From an uncultured Pelagibacteraceae bacterium (lineage in GTDB: Bacteria > Pseudomonadota > Alphaproteobacteria > Pelagibacterales > Pelagibacteraceae): a stretch of DNA of 64,000 nucleotides. Under the pieces are notes generated by a model. That model was not told the origin of the DNA. It worked only from the letters and a program-made list of their open reading frames with translations, and made no database searches. The stretch spans positions 1 through 64,000 of the forward strand of contig CACNCN010000004.1 of the NCBI GenBank assembly GCA_902618975.1. The letters run 5' to 3'. The position numbers were made by a program, and so were the translations under genes. This document shows positions 41,067 through 52,351 of the stretch, piece after piece (position 1 is the first letter of the stretch; each line of letters starts with the position of its first letter).

Positions 41067-42068
41067 ATGTTTACTTTGAAAAAAACTAATTTAATTTTAT
41101 ATTTAGCATTAATTGTTTTTTTTAATTTTTTTAGCAATCAAGCATTTTCAGACAGTCACAATATAAATGAAATATTAGAATTAATTCAAAAAGATATTAA
41201 AACTCTTGAAAGAGCGGTATATTCGGAAAAGAATGAGACAATATCTGAAAATGATAATGATTATGATATGGATCAAAATTCAGAGGATGTTTTAACTAGA
41301 CACTTGTTAAAATTGTCGGAGATAGAAAATCAATTCCAAAATTTAACAAATAGATTTGAGGAAATAAATTTTAAATTAGATAAACTCTCAAAAAGATTAT
41401 CTAAAGTACAATCAGATAATCAATTAAGGTTTCAGCAGATAGAAAAAACTATAAATAGTAATATTAGCGATGAGGCAGCAAAGATTACCTCGTTAACAAA
41501 TAATGAAGATAAAATTCTACCAGGAGCCAGTGAACCACAAGACTTGGGGTCAGTATCTTACAAAAATATGTCACCAGATCAAGAAACCCAGCAAACACAA
41601 TCAATAGAGTCTACGTCAACAATTTTAACAGAAAATTTTATAGATAGTGAAGAAAAAATTTTACCAGACGCCAAACCTGAAAAACAATACGAATTTGCAA
41701 CAAGTTTTCTTAAAATTGGCGACTACAATACAGCAGAAAGAGCTTTTAGAGAATTCGTTATTACAAATCCAAAACATAAATTAGCAGGGAACGCACAATA
41801 TTGGTACGCAGAAACTTTTAGAATAAGACAGCTTTATACTGATGCTGCGTCTGCATATCTAGAGGGCTATCAAAACTATCCAAAAAGTGACAAAGCTCCT
41901 ATAAATTTACTTAAACTTGGAGTATCATTGGTTCAGATTGGAGAGAAGGATCAAGGGTGTTTGATGATAAAGGGAGTAAAGAAACAATATCCTGATGCTA
42001 AACAATCTGTGATTCAAAAAGCCAAGTATGAGGAAAAAAAGTTTGAGTGCAAAAAAGAAGAATTATAA
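41067..42068 (+). CDS. Tol-Pal system protein YbgF/CpoB-like
   Basis: Signal peptide, coiled coil, C-terminal TPR 'YEFATSFLKIGDYNTAERAFREFVITNPKHKLAGNAQYWYAETF'. Confidence 0.9.
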   Translation: MFTLKKTNLILYLALIVFFNFFSNQAFSDSHNINEILELIQKDIKTLERAVYSEKNETISENDNDYDMDQNSEDVLTRHLLKLSEIENQFQNLTNRFEEINFKLDKLSKRLSKVQSDNQLRFQQIEKTINSNISDEAAKITSLTNNEDKILPGASEPQDLGSVSYKNMSPDQETQQTQSIESTSTILTENFIDSEEKILPDAKPEKQYEFATSFLKIGDYNTAERAFREFVITNPKHKLAGNAQYWYAETFRIRQLYTDAASAYLEGYQNYPKSDKAPINLLKLGVSLVQIGEKDQGCLMIKGVKKQYPDAKQSVIQKAKYEEKKFECKKEEL

Positions 42069-43080
42069 GATTATAGCTGATAATTTATCTGACAAAAGAA
42101 TTAATAATATTTTTAAATTATTTGAAAATAATTTAAAAAAAAAAATTCATGTCAAAAAGTATGGTGCTGCAATCTCAGGAGGACCAGACAGCATGGCTTT
42201 GGCTTATCTAATTTACCGATACAATTTAGCCAATAAAAAAAAATGTTTTTATTATCATATTGATCATCAATTAAGAAAAAACTCTTTTGAAGAGGCACAA
42301 AAAGTAAAGCATGTTTTAAAAAAATGGAACATTAATTTAAAAGTAATTAGGTGGTTAGGAAAAAAACCTAAAACACAAATCCAATCAATTGCTAGATTAA
42401 ATAGATACAATTTATTAAAAAAAGAGATGAAAAATGTAAAAATTAAATATCTATTTTTGGGTCATAATCAAAATGATGTTATTGAAAATTTTTTCATTAG
42501 GATTAATAGAGGCTCAGGGTTAAGAGGTTTTGTATCGCTAAATCAGGTTGAAGTTCAAGTTGGAGACATAAATTTAATTAGGCCATTAATAAATATACCA
42601 AAGGAGGATTTAGTTTACATATCAAAAAAAATTTTTAATTTTTATATTGAGGATCCATCAAACACTAATCAAATATTTAAACGAGTTAGAGTTAGAAAAA
42701 TAATAAAACTTATGAATGATGAAGGTATTAACAAACAAAAAGTAAATTTAACTTTAAATAATCTCACAAGCGCTGATGAAGCAATTAAATTTTATGTAAA
42801 AGAAAATCTATTGAAAAATGCAAAATATTTTAAAATGAAAAATTATTTTTTGTTAAATGATAAGTTTTTTTCACAACCAAGAGAAATTGTCTTAAGATCT
42901 ATTAGTTTTATTTTGAAAAAAATTGGCAACAATCTTCAACCAGCTAGGGGCAAAAAAATACTGAGTCTGTTAGAAAGTCTAAAATCAAATGATTCAATTA
43001 AATTAACACTATCCGGTTGTATAATCGAAAAAATCAAGAATTTGATTAAAATTTGTCCAGAAAGGCCCAAAAAAACCTGA
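42028..43080 (+). CDS. tilS: tRNA(Ile)-lysidine synthase
   Basis: 'AISGGPDSMALAYL' PP-loop, 'HIDHQLRKNSFEEA', 'LGHNQNDVIENFFIRINRGSGLRG'. Confidence 0.92.
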   Translation: MRKKSLSAKKKNYKIIADNLSDKRINNIFKLFENNLKKKIHVKKYGAAISGGPDSMALAYLIYRYNLANKKKCFYYHIDHQLRKNSFEEAQKVKHVLKKWNINLKVIRWLGKKPKTQIQSIARLNRYNLLKKEMKNVKIKYLFLGHNQNDVIENFFIRINRGSGLRGFVSLNQVEVQVGDINLIRPLINIPKEDLVYISKKIFNFYIEDPSNTNQIFKRVRVRKIIKLMNDEGINKQKVNLTLNNLTSADEAIKFYVKENLLKNAKYFKMKNYFLLNDKFFSQPREIVLRSISFILKKIGNNLQPARGKKILSLLESLKSNDSIKLTLSGCIIEKIKNLIKICPERPKKT

Positions 43081-43137
43081 AAATTGTATATTTTGCCACT
43101 TGTTTATTAATTTTTAATTCTTAATTTACTTTAAGTT

Positions 43138-45030
43138 ATGAATTTTAGAAATTTAGCAATGTGGGCCGTAATTATAGTTTTGACTATAGGCTTATATAAC
43201 ATGTTTAAAAATCCCACAGGATCAATTAACCAAACTAATAAGATAATATTTTCTGAATTTTTAGATGAAGTTGAAAACGGAAGGGTTGTGCAAGTTGAGA
43301 TACAAGGTAATAACATTAGAGGTATTTTATCTGACGGAAATAATTTTACTACATACTCACCAAATGATCCTAACTTAATTGAAAAATTATCTGATAGAGG
43401 CGTAAGTATCTCTGCAGCACCAATAGATGAAAAAATGCCTTCATTATTTGGGGTTCTTCTTTCATGGTTTCCTATGCTTTTATTAATTGCAGTTTGGATA
43501 TTTTTTATGAGACAAATGCAAGGTGGAAGAGGTGGTGCAATGGGATTTGGTAAATCAAAAGCTAAATTAATGAATGAAATTAAAGGCAAGGTTACATTTA
43601 ATGATGTTGCGGGTGTTGAGGAAGCTAAAGAAGAGGTTGAGGAGGTTGTTGAATTTTTGAAAGATCCAAAAAAATTTAGTAGGTTAGGTGGCAAAATCCC
43701 AAGAGGATGTTTATTGGTTGGACCTCCTGGTACAGGAAAAACATTACTAGCAAGAGCTATAGCTGGAGAAGCTGGAGTTCCTTTTTTTACAATCTCAGGA
43801 TCTGATTTTGTAGAAATGTTTGTTGGAGTAGGCGCTTCAAGAGTAAGAGATATGTTTGAACAAGGAAAAAAAAATTCCCCATGTATAATTTTTATAGATG
43901 AGATCGATGCAGTAGGTAGAAGTAGAGGTGCAGGTCTAGGTGGAGGAAATGATGAGCGAGAACAAACATTAAACCAACTACTCGTAGAAATGGACGGATT
44001 TGATACAAATGAAGGTGTGATTATTATAGCTGCAACTAACAGACCTGATGTTTTAGATCCTGCATTGCTAAGACCTGGTAGATTTGATAGACAAGTTGTT
44101 GTTTCATTACCTGATATTATAGGTAGAGAAAAAATTTTAAAAGTTCATAGTAAAAAAATTTCAATGACACCAGACATAAATTTAAGAACAATTGCAAGAG
44201 GAACACCTGGTTTTTCAGGAGCAGATCTTGCGAATTTGGTTAATGAAGCAGCACTATTAGCTGCTAGAAAAAATAAAAGAATTGTTACATATTTAGAGTT
44301 TGAGGAAGCCAAAGATAAAGTAATGATGGGAGCTGAAAGAAGATCAATGGTAATGACCGAGGAAGAAAAGAAACTCACAGCCTATCATGAGGCCGGCCAC
44401 GCAATCGTTACAATAAATGAAAAAGCTGCCTACCCAATTCATAAAGCTACAATAATACCAAGAGGTCGGGCTTTAGGTATGGTAATGCAATTACCTGAAA
44501 AAGACGAAGTTTCTCAAACCAGAGAACAGCTACATGCACAAATGGCAATAGCAATGGGAGGAAGAGTTGCTGAAGAAATTATATTTGGTGAAGAAAAAGT
44601 TACTACGGGAGCAGTTAGCGACATAGAACAAGCTACAAAAAGAGCTAGAGCAATGGTTATGAGAGCGGGTTTAAGTAAAGAGCTTGGACCAATAGCTTAT
44701 GGAGAAAATGAGGAAGAGGTTTTTTTAGGTAGATCTGTTGCCAGACAACAAAATATGTCTGAGGAAACGGCCAAGAAAGTTGATGCTGAAATTAAAAAAT
44801 TTGTTGAAAAAGGATACGATAGAGCGAGAAAGGTTTTAACAGAGAAAATTGAGGACCTACATAAGTTAGCTAAAGCTTTACTTATTTACGAAACTTTAAG
44901 TGGCTCAGAAATTGAAGATATAGTAAACAAAAATATATATCCAACTAATAAAAAAGAATTGGAAGTTAAAGAAGACGACAAAGGATCAGCTCTTGGTAGC
45001 ATAGGATTAAAACCTAAAATTGTTCATTAA
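43138..45030 (+). CDS. ftsH: ATP-dependent zinc metalloprotease FtsH
   Basis: '[28 protein letters not shown]', '[13 protein letters not shown]', '[10 protein letters not shown]'. Confidence 0.98.
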   Translation: MNFRNLAMWAVIIVLTIGLYNMFKNPTGSINQTNKIIFSEFLDEVENGRVVQVEIQGNNIRGILSDGNNFTTYSPNDPNLIEKLSDRGVSISAAPIDEKMPSLFGVLLSWFPMLLLIAVWIFFMRQMQGGRGGAMGFGKSKAKLMNEIKGKVTFNDVAGVEEAKEEVEEVVEFLKDPKKFSRLGGKIPRGCLLVGPPGTGKTLLARAIAGEAGVPFFTISGSDFVEMFVGVGASRVRDMFEQGKKNSPCIIFIDEIDAVGRSRGAGLGGGNDEREQTLNQLLVEMDGFDTNEGVIIIAATNRPDVLDPALLRPGRFDRQVVVSLPDIIGREKILKVHSKKISMTPDINLRTIARGTPGFSGADLANLVNEAALLAARKNKRIVTYLEFEEAKDKVMMGAERRSMVMTEEEKKLTAYHEAGHAIVTINEKAAYPIHKATIIPRGRALGMVMQLPEKDEVSQTREQLHAQMAIAMGGRVAEEIIFGEEKVTTGAVSDIEQATKRARAMVMRAGLSKELGPIAYGENEEEVFLGRSVARQQNMSEETAKKVDAEIKKFVEKGYDRARKVLTEKIEDLHKLAKALLIYETLSGSEIEDIVNKNIYPTNKKELEVKEDDKGSALGSIGLKPKIVH

Positions 45031-45033
45031 TTC

Positions 45034-46083
45034 ATGAAAAAATATTACACAAGAGCGTGTAATTTTTTTTACGGAAATATTTCAAAACATAAAATTAGAA
45101 AAAAACTTGCACTACCATTAAATGGTAGTAGCAACATGTCATTCGATGAAATAGAGATAATTGGCGAAAATTACAAAAAAAAAATTAAAGTGAATAAAAT
45201 AAAATACTTAAATAAAAATTTAAAAAATCAAGTAAATGTTCATTTATCTAATATTACAAAAAAAAAAAAATTTAAAAATTTAAGGTTTTCAAATATACCA
45301 ATTTTGATGGGTGTATTAAATTTGACACCAGATAGTTTTTCAGATGGTGGAAAATATCTTAAAACAAAAAAAGCTTTAAAGCATTTCAAAGAATTGATAA
45401 AATTTGGATGCGATATAATTGATATAGGAGGTGAATCAACTAGACCTGGTTCAAAAGAAATTAGATCCGAATTGGAATGGAGCAGAATTAAGAATGTTTT
45501 AAAAATAATTAAAAGTCATAATAGCTTAATTTCATTGGATAGCAGAAAAGTTGACGTAATGAAAAAGGCTATTCAATATAAAATTGATTTAATAAACGAT
45601 ATTTCAGGTTTAAACTATAACAAAAATACAATAAATTTTTTAAAAAAAACAAATTTACCTTTCGTTATACATCACATTCAAGGAAACCCCCAATCTATGC
45701 AAAAAAAACCAAAATATAAAAATGTATTAACAGATATTTACGATTATTTTGAAGATAAGATTAAAATGATTAGATCAGCCGGAATTAAACACAATAATAT
45801 AATTTTAGACCCAGGCATAGGATTTGGTAAAAATTTGAAACATAATATGAGCATTTTAAAAAATATTTCCATTTTCCATTCTCTAGGATTTCCTATATTA
45901 GTTGGGGCATCTAAAAAAAGATTTATAGGTGAATTAAATAAAAAATATGACAGCAAAAAAAGGCATGGAGGTACTATTTCAACGAGTATATTTTTAGCTA
46001 TGCAAGGTGTCCAATTTCTTAGAATTCATGAAGCAAAAGAAGTTAATCAGGCATTAACAGTTTTTAAAAAACTAAATTTTTAA
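45034..46083 (+). CDS. folP: Dihydropteroate synthase
   Basis: 'ILMGVLNLTPDSFSDGGKYL', 'IIDIGGESTRPGSKEI', 'IILDPGIGFGKNLKHN', 'LVGASKKRFIG'. Confidence 0.95.
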   Translation: MKKYYTRACNFFYGNISKHKIRKKLALPLNGSSNMSFDEIEIIGENYKKKIKVNKIKYLNKNLKNQVNVHLSNITKKKKFKNLRFSNIPILMGVLNLTPDSFSDGGKYLKTKKALKHFKELIKFGCDIIDIGGESTRPGSKEIRSELEWSRIKNVLKIIKSHNSLISLDSRKVDVMKKAIQYKIDLINDISGLNYNKNTINFLKKTNLPFVIHHIQGNPQSMQKKPKYKNVLTDIYDYFEDKIKMIRSAGIKHNNIILDPGIGFGKNLKHNMSILKNISIFHSLGFPILVGASKKRFIGELNKKYDSKKRHGGTISTSIFLAMQGVQFLRIHEAKEVNQALTVFKKLNF

Positions 46084-47417
46084 TGAAAAAAAAATATTTT
46101 GGGACTGATGGAATTAGAGGGAAGGTAAATGATAGTAGAATAAATGGCCAAATGTTTTTTAAATTCGGGATAGCTGCTGGTACCTATTTTAAAAATTTAA
46201 AAAAAGCAAAACAAATAGCAATTATTGCTAAAGATACTAGACTGTCTGGTTATACACTTGAGCCGGCTTTAGTATCAGGACTAGCTTCAACTGGTATGCA
46301 CGTAATCTTACTTGGACCATTACCTACCAACGGGTTAGCTATGTTAACAAGAAAAATGAAAGCAAATTTAGGCATTATGATCACTGCCTCACATAATTTA
46401 TCTCAAGATAATGGTTTAAAATTATTTGGGCCAAACGGATTAAAATTATCTGATAGAATAGAGAAAAAAATTGAAAAAATTATTGATTTACAAATTTCGA
46501 AAAATTTTTCAGATTACAAATCTTTAGGTAGAGTCAAAAGAATTGAAGACGCGAATTTAAACTATATAAATATTTTAAGAAAGAATTTTCCAAAAAATTT
46601 TTCATTGAAAGGATTGAAAATAGCTATTGATTGTGCAAATGGTGCCGGTTATAAATCAACTCCATTATTATTACATTCTTTAGGAGCAAAAGTTTTTGCA
46701 ACTGGTATAAATCCAAATGGTCATAATATAAATAGAAATTGTGGATCAACTTATCCGAATAATATTAAAAGATTAGTAAAAAAATTTAAGGCTGATATAG
46801 GTATTTCGTTAGATGGTGACGCAGATAGAATTATTATTGTCGACGAAAAATTAAATATTATAGACGGAGATCAAATAATAGCAACTATAGCAAATAGGTG
46901 GAAAAAAAAAAGAATTTTAAAAAGCTGCGTTGTAGGAACTCAAATGTCTAATTATGGTTTAGAAAGATATTTTAAAAAACTAGGTATAAAATTTCATAGA
47001 GCTAAAGTTGGAGATAGGTATGTAAAAGAAATGATGAAAAAATATAATTCAAATTTAGGAGGAGAACAATCTGGACATATAATTTTAGGTAATTTTGCAA
47101 CCACAGGAGATGGTCTGCTAGTTGCATTAGAAATCTTGTATTCTATGTCAAATGGAACAAAAGCAAGTAATTTACTAAGTGGTTTTAAACCAACTCCTCA
47201 GGTTTTAGAGAATGTTATTGTTGCAGACAAATCTATAATTAACTCAAAAAAATGCTCAAGAGCAATAAAAGTTGCATCGAAATTAATCAGCAATAAGGGA
47301 AGATTACTGGTAAGAGCATCAGGTACGGAGTCAAAAATAAGGATAATGGCTGAAGCCAAAGATAAAAAAACTATTTATAAATGTGTTAGTATTGTGAAAA
47401 GGTCTATATTAAATTGA
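46083..47417 (+). CDS. glmM: Phosphoglucosamine mutase
   Basis: 'KYFGTDGIRGKVN', 'IMITASHNLSQDNGLKLFGPNG', 'SLDGDADRIIIVDE', 'LVRASGTESKIRIMAEAK'. Confidence 0.97.
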   Translation: MKKKYFGTDGIRGKVNDSRINGQMFFKFGIAAGTYFKNLKKAKQIAIIAKDTRLSGYTLEPALVSGLASTGMHVILLGPLPTNGLAMLTRKMKANLGIMITASHNLSQDNGLKLFGPNGLKLSDRIEKKIEKIIDLQISKNFSDYKSLGRVKRIEDANLNYINILRKNFPKNFSLKGLKIAIDCANGAGYKSTPLLLHSLGAKVFATGINPNGHNINRNCGSTYPNNIKRLVKKFKADIGISLDGDADRIIIVDEKLNIIDGDQIIATIANRWKKKRILKSCVVGTQMSNYGLERYFKKLGIKFHRAKVGDRYVKEMMKKYNSNLGGEQSGHIILGNFATTGDGLLVALEILYSMSNGTKASNLLSGFKPTPQVLENVIVADKSIINSKKCSRAIKVASKLISNKGRLLVRASGTESKIRIMAEAKDKKTIYKCVSIVKRSILN

Positions 47418-48208
47418 AGATTAAATCAAAAATAATGGTAATTGCTGGATCAGACTCTTCAGGAGGCGCTGGTATTCAAGCTGATATAAAAACAATTACT
47501 GCATTAGGATCTTATGCAATGACAGCTATTACTACAGTAACTTCACAAAATACAACAGGTGTAAAAGATATAATATCTATTAATCCAGAATATATATCTA
47601 ATCAAATAGAATATACTTCTAAAGATATTAAGCCTGATGCAATTAAAATTGGATTACTACATAATGAAAAAACAGTTCAAGCTGTTTCAAAGTCATTAAA
47701 TAAAATTAAAATTAAAAAAATTATATTAGATCCAGTAATTGTCTCTACAAGCGGGGTAAAATTAGTTAACAATAAATATATATCTGCAATAAAAAAAAAA
47801 CTATTTAAGAATTTAAGTTTATTAACTCCAAACATACCTGAGGCAGAAATAATTAGTGGAATGAATATCTTAAATGTAAATGATATGATTATAGCAGCAA
47901 GACGAATATTAAAATTAGGTCCAAAAAACGTACTTATCAAAGGTGGACATTTAAAAAACAATTATTTATTTGATGTATTAATTAATAAAAAATTTTTAAA
48001 AATTTATAAAAATAAAAAAATTAAAAGTAGAAATACACACGGAACTGGATGCACCCTATCAAGTGCAATTGCTACCTATTATTCATGTGGAAAAGACATA
48101 AAGAGTTCTTGTTATTTGGCAATTAAGTATGTTAATGATGCGATTAGAACTGCACCTAACTATGGAAAAGGAAATGGTCCAATAAATCATTTAAACAATA
48201 GAAAATAA
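47414..48208 (+). CDS. thiD: Hydroxymethylpyrimidine/phosphomethylpyrimidine kinase
   Basis: '[38 protein letters not shown]', '[13 protein letters not shown]', '[14 protein letters not shown]'. Confidence 0.95.
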   Translation: MKIKSKIMVIAGSDSSGGAGIQADIKTITALGSYAMTAITTVTSQNTTGVKDIISINPEYISNQIEYTSKDIKPDAIKIGLLHNEKTVQAVSKSLNKIKIKKIILDPVIVSTSGVKLVNNKYISAIKKKLFKNLSLLTPNIPEAEIISGMNILNVNDMIIAARRILKLGPKNVLIKGGHLKNNYLFDVLINKKFLKIYKNKKIKSRNTHGTGCTLSSAIATYYSCGKDIKSSCYLAIKYVNDAIRTAPNYGKGNGPINHLNNRK

Positions 48209-49497
48209 TGACAAACGTTGTTGTAATTGGTTCACAGTGGGGAGACGAAGGTAAAGGAAAAATTGTTGATTGGTTATCAAGTCAAGCAGATGTTGTTATA
48301 AGATTTCAAGGAGGTCACAATGCTGGACACACTCTTGTTATAGATGGAGTAACTTTTAAGCTAAGATTGCTTCCTTCGGGAATTGTTCGTAAAAATAAGA
48401 TATCAATAATAGGTAATGGAGTAGTAATTGATCCGTGGGCATTATTAAATGAAATAGAAGAAATAGAAAATAAAGGAGTAAATATTTCAGAAAAAAATTT
48501 AATTATTTCAGAGGCAGCTAACCTCATACTTCCTTTTCATAAAGAAATGGATGAAATTAGAGAGGATGCTGCCGGCAATTCCAAAATAGGTACTACAAGA
48601 AGAGGTATAGGACCAGCCTATGAGGACAAAGTAGGAAGAAGATCAATTAGAGTTATGGATTTACTTTCTGAGAACAACCTTGAGCGCAGATTAGATACAG
48701 TTTTGCAACATCATAATGCAATCAGGAAAGGATTAGGAAAAAAGATTTTTAAAAAAGATCAATTAAAAAAAGAATTATTAAAAATTGCACCTAAAATATT
48801 AAAATTCTCCCAGCCAGTCTGGAAAAAAATAAATGAATTTAAATTAGCAAATAAGAAAATTTTATTTGAGGGTGCACAGGGTGTCTTATTGGACGTAGAT
48901 CATGGTACATATCCATTTGTTACTTCGTCAAATACTGTCGCCTCAGCCGCAGCTACTGGTACCGGATGTGGACCTAGCTCTATTGGTTTTGTTTTAGGTA
49001 TAACAAAAGCATATACAACTAGAGTCGGTGAAGGTCCCTTTCCCACTGAATTAAAAGATGAAATTGGAGAAGAACTAGGTTCGAGAGGAAAAGAATTTGG
49101 AACTGTAACTAGCAGAAAAAGAAGATGCGGTTGGTTCGATGGAGTACTTGTTAGACAAACTATAAAAATATCAGGAATTAATGGAATAGCTTTAACAAAA
49201 CTTGATGTATTAGATGAACTAGATGAGATAAAAGTTTGTGTTGGATATCATTTAAATGGACAAAGTATTGATTATTTACCCGCAGCGGTAGATGATCAAT
49301 TAAAAGTAAAACCAATATATAAAAGTTTTAAGGGCTGGAAAAGCAAAACAAAAGGCGTTCAGGATTTTGCTAAATTACCAGAGAATGCAAAAAATTATGT
49401 TAAATTTATAGAAAAATTTATAGAAACTAAAGTATCAAGTATTTCAACAAGTCCTGAAAGAAAAGATACAATTCTTATAATTAATCCGTTTTCTTAA
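48208..49497 (+). CDS. purA: Adenylosuccinate synthetase
   Basis: '[21 protein letters not shown]', '[13 protein letters not shown]', '[24 protein letters not shown]'. Confidence 0.98.
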   Translation: MTNVVVIGSQWGDEGKGKIVDWLSSQADVVIRFQGGHNAGHTLVIDGVTFKLRLLPSGIVRKNKISIIGNGVVIDPWALLNEIEEIENKGVNISEKNLIISEAANLILPFHKEMDEIREDAAGNSKIGTTRRGIGPAYEDKVGRRSIRVMDLLSENNLERRLDTVLQHHNAIRKGLGKKIFKKDQLKKELLKIAPKILKFSQPVWKKINEFKLANKKILFEGAQGVLLDVDHGTYPFVTSSNTVASAAATGTGCGPSSIGFVLGITKAYTTRVGEGPFPTELKDEIGEELGSRGKEFGTVTSRKRRCGWFDGVLVRQTIKISGINGIALTKLDVLDELDEIKVCVGYHLNGQSIDYLPAAVDDQLKVKPIYKSFKGWKSKTKGVQDFAKLPENAKNYVKFIEKFIETKVSSISTSPERKDTILIINPFS

Positions 49498-49511
49498 TTT
49501 GTAAATATAAT

Positions 49512-50402
49512 TTAATTAACTGGAAGTAAATTTTTAGATTTTGCTGCGTTCAACATATGTTTTTGTAATTTCTCAAAAGCTTTGTTTTCTATTTGCCTAA
49601 TCCTTTCCCTACTAATTTTAAATTTTTTGCTAAGATCTTCTAATGTTGTTGGGTCATCACTTAGTCTTCTACAGTATAAAATTTCTTTTTCTCTCTCATT
49701 TAAAATTTTAATCGAGGATTGAAGTAAATCTTTTCTTTGTTCCATCTCTTCTTGCTGAGCTAATTTTAATTCTTGATCCATTTTTTCATCAACTACCCAA
49801 TCTTGCCATTCATCACCTTCTTCCCCAATTGGTGAGTTCAAAGACTGTTCTTTTCCTGACAACCTTCTGTTCATCGATACTACTTCTTCCTCACTCACGT
49901 CAAGCCTGTTTGCAATATCTTTAACATCATCCTGTTTTAAATCACCTTCCGTTCTCGGTGCTATTTGATTTTTAATTTTCTTAAGATTAAAAAATAGTTT
50001 TTTTTGAGCTGTGGTAGTTCCAATTTTGACTAAACTCCAAGAACGTAAAATATATTCTTGTATTGAAGCTTTTATCCACCACATTGCATAAGTTGCCAAC
50101 CTAAAACCTTTCTCTGGTTCAAATTTTTTAACCGCTTGCATAAGCCCAATATTTCCCTCTGAAATCATTTCATTTATTGGTAAACCATAACCTTTATAAC
50201 CCATTGCAATCTTAGCCACTAATCTCAAATGACTTGTCACCAATTTTTCTGCTGACTTAACATTGCCAGTCGTTCTCCAATTTTTAGCTAACATATATTC
50301 TTCTTCCGCATCGAGAATAGGAAATTTTTTAATTTGAGATAAATATGCAGCCAGACCACTCTCGTTTGAAAGTGTAGGAAAATTATTTGAAGTATTTTTC
50401 AT
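49512..50402 (-). CDS. rpoH: RNA polymerase sigma factor RpoH (sigma-32)
   Basis: 'LRLVAKIAMGYKGYGLPINEMISEGNIGLMQAVKKFEPEKGFRLATYAMWWIKASIQEYILRSWSLVKIGTTTAQKKLFFNLKK'. Confidence 0.95.
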   Translation of the reverse strand: MKNTSNNFPTLSNESGLAAYLSQIKKFPILDAEEEYMLAKNWRTTGNVKSAEKLVTSHLRLVAKIAMGYKGYGLPINEMISEGNIGLMQAVKKFEPEKGFRLATYAMWWIKASIQEYILRSWSLVKIGTTTAQKKLFFNLKKIKNQIAPRTEGDLKQDDVKDIANRLDVSEEEVVSMNRRLSGKEQSLNSPIGEEGDEWQDWVVDEKMDQELKLAQQEEMEQRKDLLQSSIKILNEREKEILYCRRLSDDPTTLEDLSKKFKISRERIRQIENKAFEKLQKHMLNAAKSKNLLPVN

Positions 50403-50450
50403 AATGCTATTTATTTATAAAATAAATAAATTATTACAATAATTTCTTTA

Positions 50451-51425
50451 TCAAGTATTCCTTAGCGTTTTAAGTATATGGCTTAATTCGTGGGGCAATT
50501 TTGAGTTAAAATTTAATTTTTTATTTGTTCTAGGATGTATGAAACCAAGGCTACTAGCATGCAAAAATTGTCTACTTAAATTTTCGAGAATTTTACTTAA
50601 ATGTTTATTAATATTTTTAATTTTTTTGAATTTTTTTTTGTAATGTTTATCACCTAAAATAAAGTTGCCTTTATCACTTAAATGGACTCTAATTTGATGC
50701 GTCCTTCCTGTTTCCAACTTACATTCTACAAGGCTAAATGTAGGACAATTATTATTTTCAAATATCTCTAGAGTTCTGTAGTTAGTGATAGCCTTTTTAC
50801 CTTTTAATTTACTAACTTTCATAAGTTGTCTGTTTTTCTCACTTCTTCTGATATAATTTTCTATTCTTCCTGAGCTGGGCCTTAATTTACCCCAAACCAT
50901 AGCTAAATACACTCTATCTATAGAGTGATTTTTAAATTGTTTAGATAAACCAATATGAGAAAAATTATTTTTTGCTATTACAATTAAACCTGAAGTATCT
51001 TTATCAATTCTATGTACAATTCCAGGTCTAAAATTTTCTCCTATATTTGAGAGATTTCTTCCATTATATTTTATTAAAGCATTTACTATGGTATTATCAT
51101 AATTTCCTGCTCCAGGATGAATTGATATCCCAGCACTTTTATTTAATACAATTAAATCTTCATCTTCAAATAATATATTAAGCTTATAATCAAATGGCTT
51201 TAGAGATAATTTTTTTTCTTCCTCTAGCTCCAGGATTATATTGTCTTCTTTCCTAATCTTTCTGGCTGGATTCTTTACTATATTATTATTTATTTTAAGT
51301 TTATTATTTAATATTAAGTTTTTGATTTTTGTCCTGCTTAAAAATTTATATTTTTTGCTGATATAGTAATCAATACGTATACTTTCTTGAGGATCTTCAA
51401 CAATAAATTTAATGATATTACTCAT
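50451..51425 (-). CDS. RluD-family pseudouridine synthase
   Basis: S4-like N-terminus, 'IVHRIDKDTSGLIVIAKN', 'LETGRTHQIRVHLSDKGNFILGDKHY'. Confidence 0.93.
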   Translation of the reverse strand: MSNIIKFIVEDPQESIRIDYYISKKYKFLSRTKIKNLILNNKLKINNNIVKNPARKIRKEDNIILELEEEKKLSLKPFDYKLNILFEDEDLIVLNKSAGISIHPGAGNYDNTIVNALIKYNGRNLSNIGENFRPGIVHRIDKDTSGLIVIAKNNFSHIGLSKQFKNHSIDRVYLAMVWGKLRPSSGRIENYIRRSEKNRQLMKVSKLKGKKAITNYRTLEIFENNNCPTFSLVECKLETGRTHQIRVHLSDKGNFILGDKHYKKKFKKIKNINKHLSKILENLSRQFLHASSLGFIHPRTNKKLNFNSKLPHELSHILKTLRNT

Positions 51426-51448
51426 AAATTATATTAATAATTATGTAT

Positions 51449-51525
51449 GCGTCTGTAGCTCAACTGGATAGAGCGCCAGATTTCGGCTCTGGAGGTTCAG
51501 GGTTCGACTCCTTGCAGGCGCACCA
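51449..51525 (+). tRNA. tRNA-Arg (TCG)
   Basis: GCGTCTGTAGCTCAACTGGATAGAGCGCCAGATTTCGGCTCTGGAGGTTCAGGGTTCGACTCCTTGCAGGCGCACCA; anticodon loop TTTCGGC gives TCG; encoded CCA. Confidence 0.96.
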
Positions 51526-51557
51526 AAAATTAAAAAAGTTTTCATATTTTAATTAAG

Positions 51558-52349
51558 CTACTCTCCCATATTTACTAAAGTACCTTTTTTTCTTGCCCCA
51601 TAAAAAGAAAAGTAAAATACAAAAACTGATATTAAAAAATAAAATACATTTAACACTAACGCGTTCATGATATTAATATAATTTACATCATTATTCACTA
51701 ATATTGAACGTGCCTCTTCAAATATATATACTAAAGGTAAAAACTTAGAAATAATTTGTAGCCAATCTGGGAGTATAGTAATCGGATAATAAACACACCC
51801 TAAGGGTGCAAGTAAAAAAAGTGAAGACCATGCTGTATTTTCAAATGAGGGTCCAAATCTCAAAAGACCAGATGTAACTAGTATCCCCAGTGTTGTTCCA
51901 AACATGTACAAACTCAAAAATAGCAAAAACAAAGTAGCTCCCATATCTAAAATTGAAACATCAAAAAGAGGGCTCATTAATAAAATTGCGGGAACAATTC
52001 CAATTAATGTTCTAATTAATGCTGTGCTCGTTAATGCAATAATAATTTCACTTATTTTAAGAGGCGCTACAAATAAGTTTGTAAAGTTTCTGCTCCATAT
52101 TTCCTCCAAAAATAACATATTAAAACTTATACTCGACCTAAAAAGAAAATCATAAAGTATTGCACAACTCAAAATAACACCTACAGTATTTGTGTAATAA
52201 TCGCTGTACATTGTAAAAAATTTAGAAATAAAACCCCATAAAATTATTTGAATAGTAGGCCAGTAAATTAAATCTAATATTCTAGGAAAAGAGCTTTTTA
52301 TTAAATAAAGATGTCGTATTGATAAGGCATACATTCTGTTAAAATTCAT
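51558..52349 (-). CDS. ABC-2 type transporter permease
   Basis: Six-TM ABC-2-type membrane protein; 4 kb-style pairing with the downstream-encoded ATPase (52352..53074). Confidence 0.85.
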   Translation of the reverse strand: MNFNRMYALSIRHLYLIKSSFPRILDLIYWPTIQIILWGFISKFFTMYSDYYTNTVGVILSCAILYDFLFRSSISFNMLFLEEIWSRNFTNLFVAPLKISEIIIALTSTALIRTLIGIVPAILLMSPLFDVSILDMGATLFLLFLSLYMFGTTLGILVTSGLLRFGPSFENTAWSSLFLLAPLGCVYYPITILPDWLQIISKFLPLVYIFEEARSILVNNDVNYINIMNALVLNVFYFLISVFVFYFSFYGARKKGTLVNMGE

Positions 52350-52351
52350 AA

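Noticed and set aside
43131-43694. 187-aa minus-strand ORF antisense to ftsH
   Set aside because: Fully antisense to a highly conserved gene; no SD or family motif.
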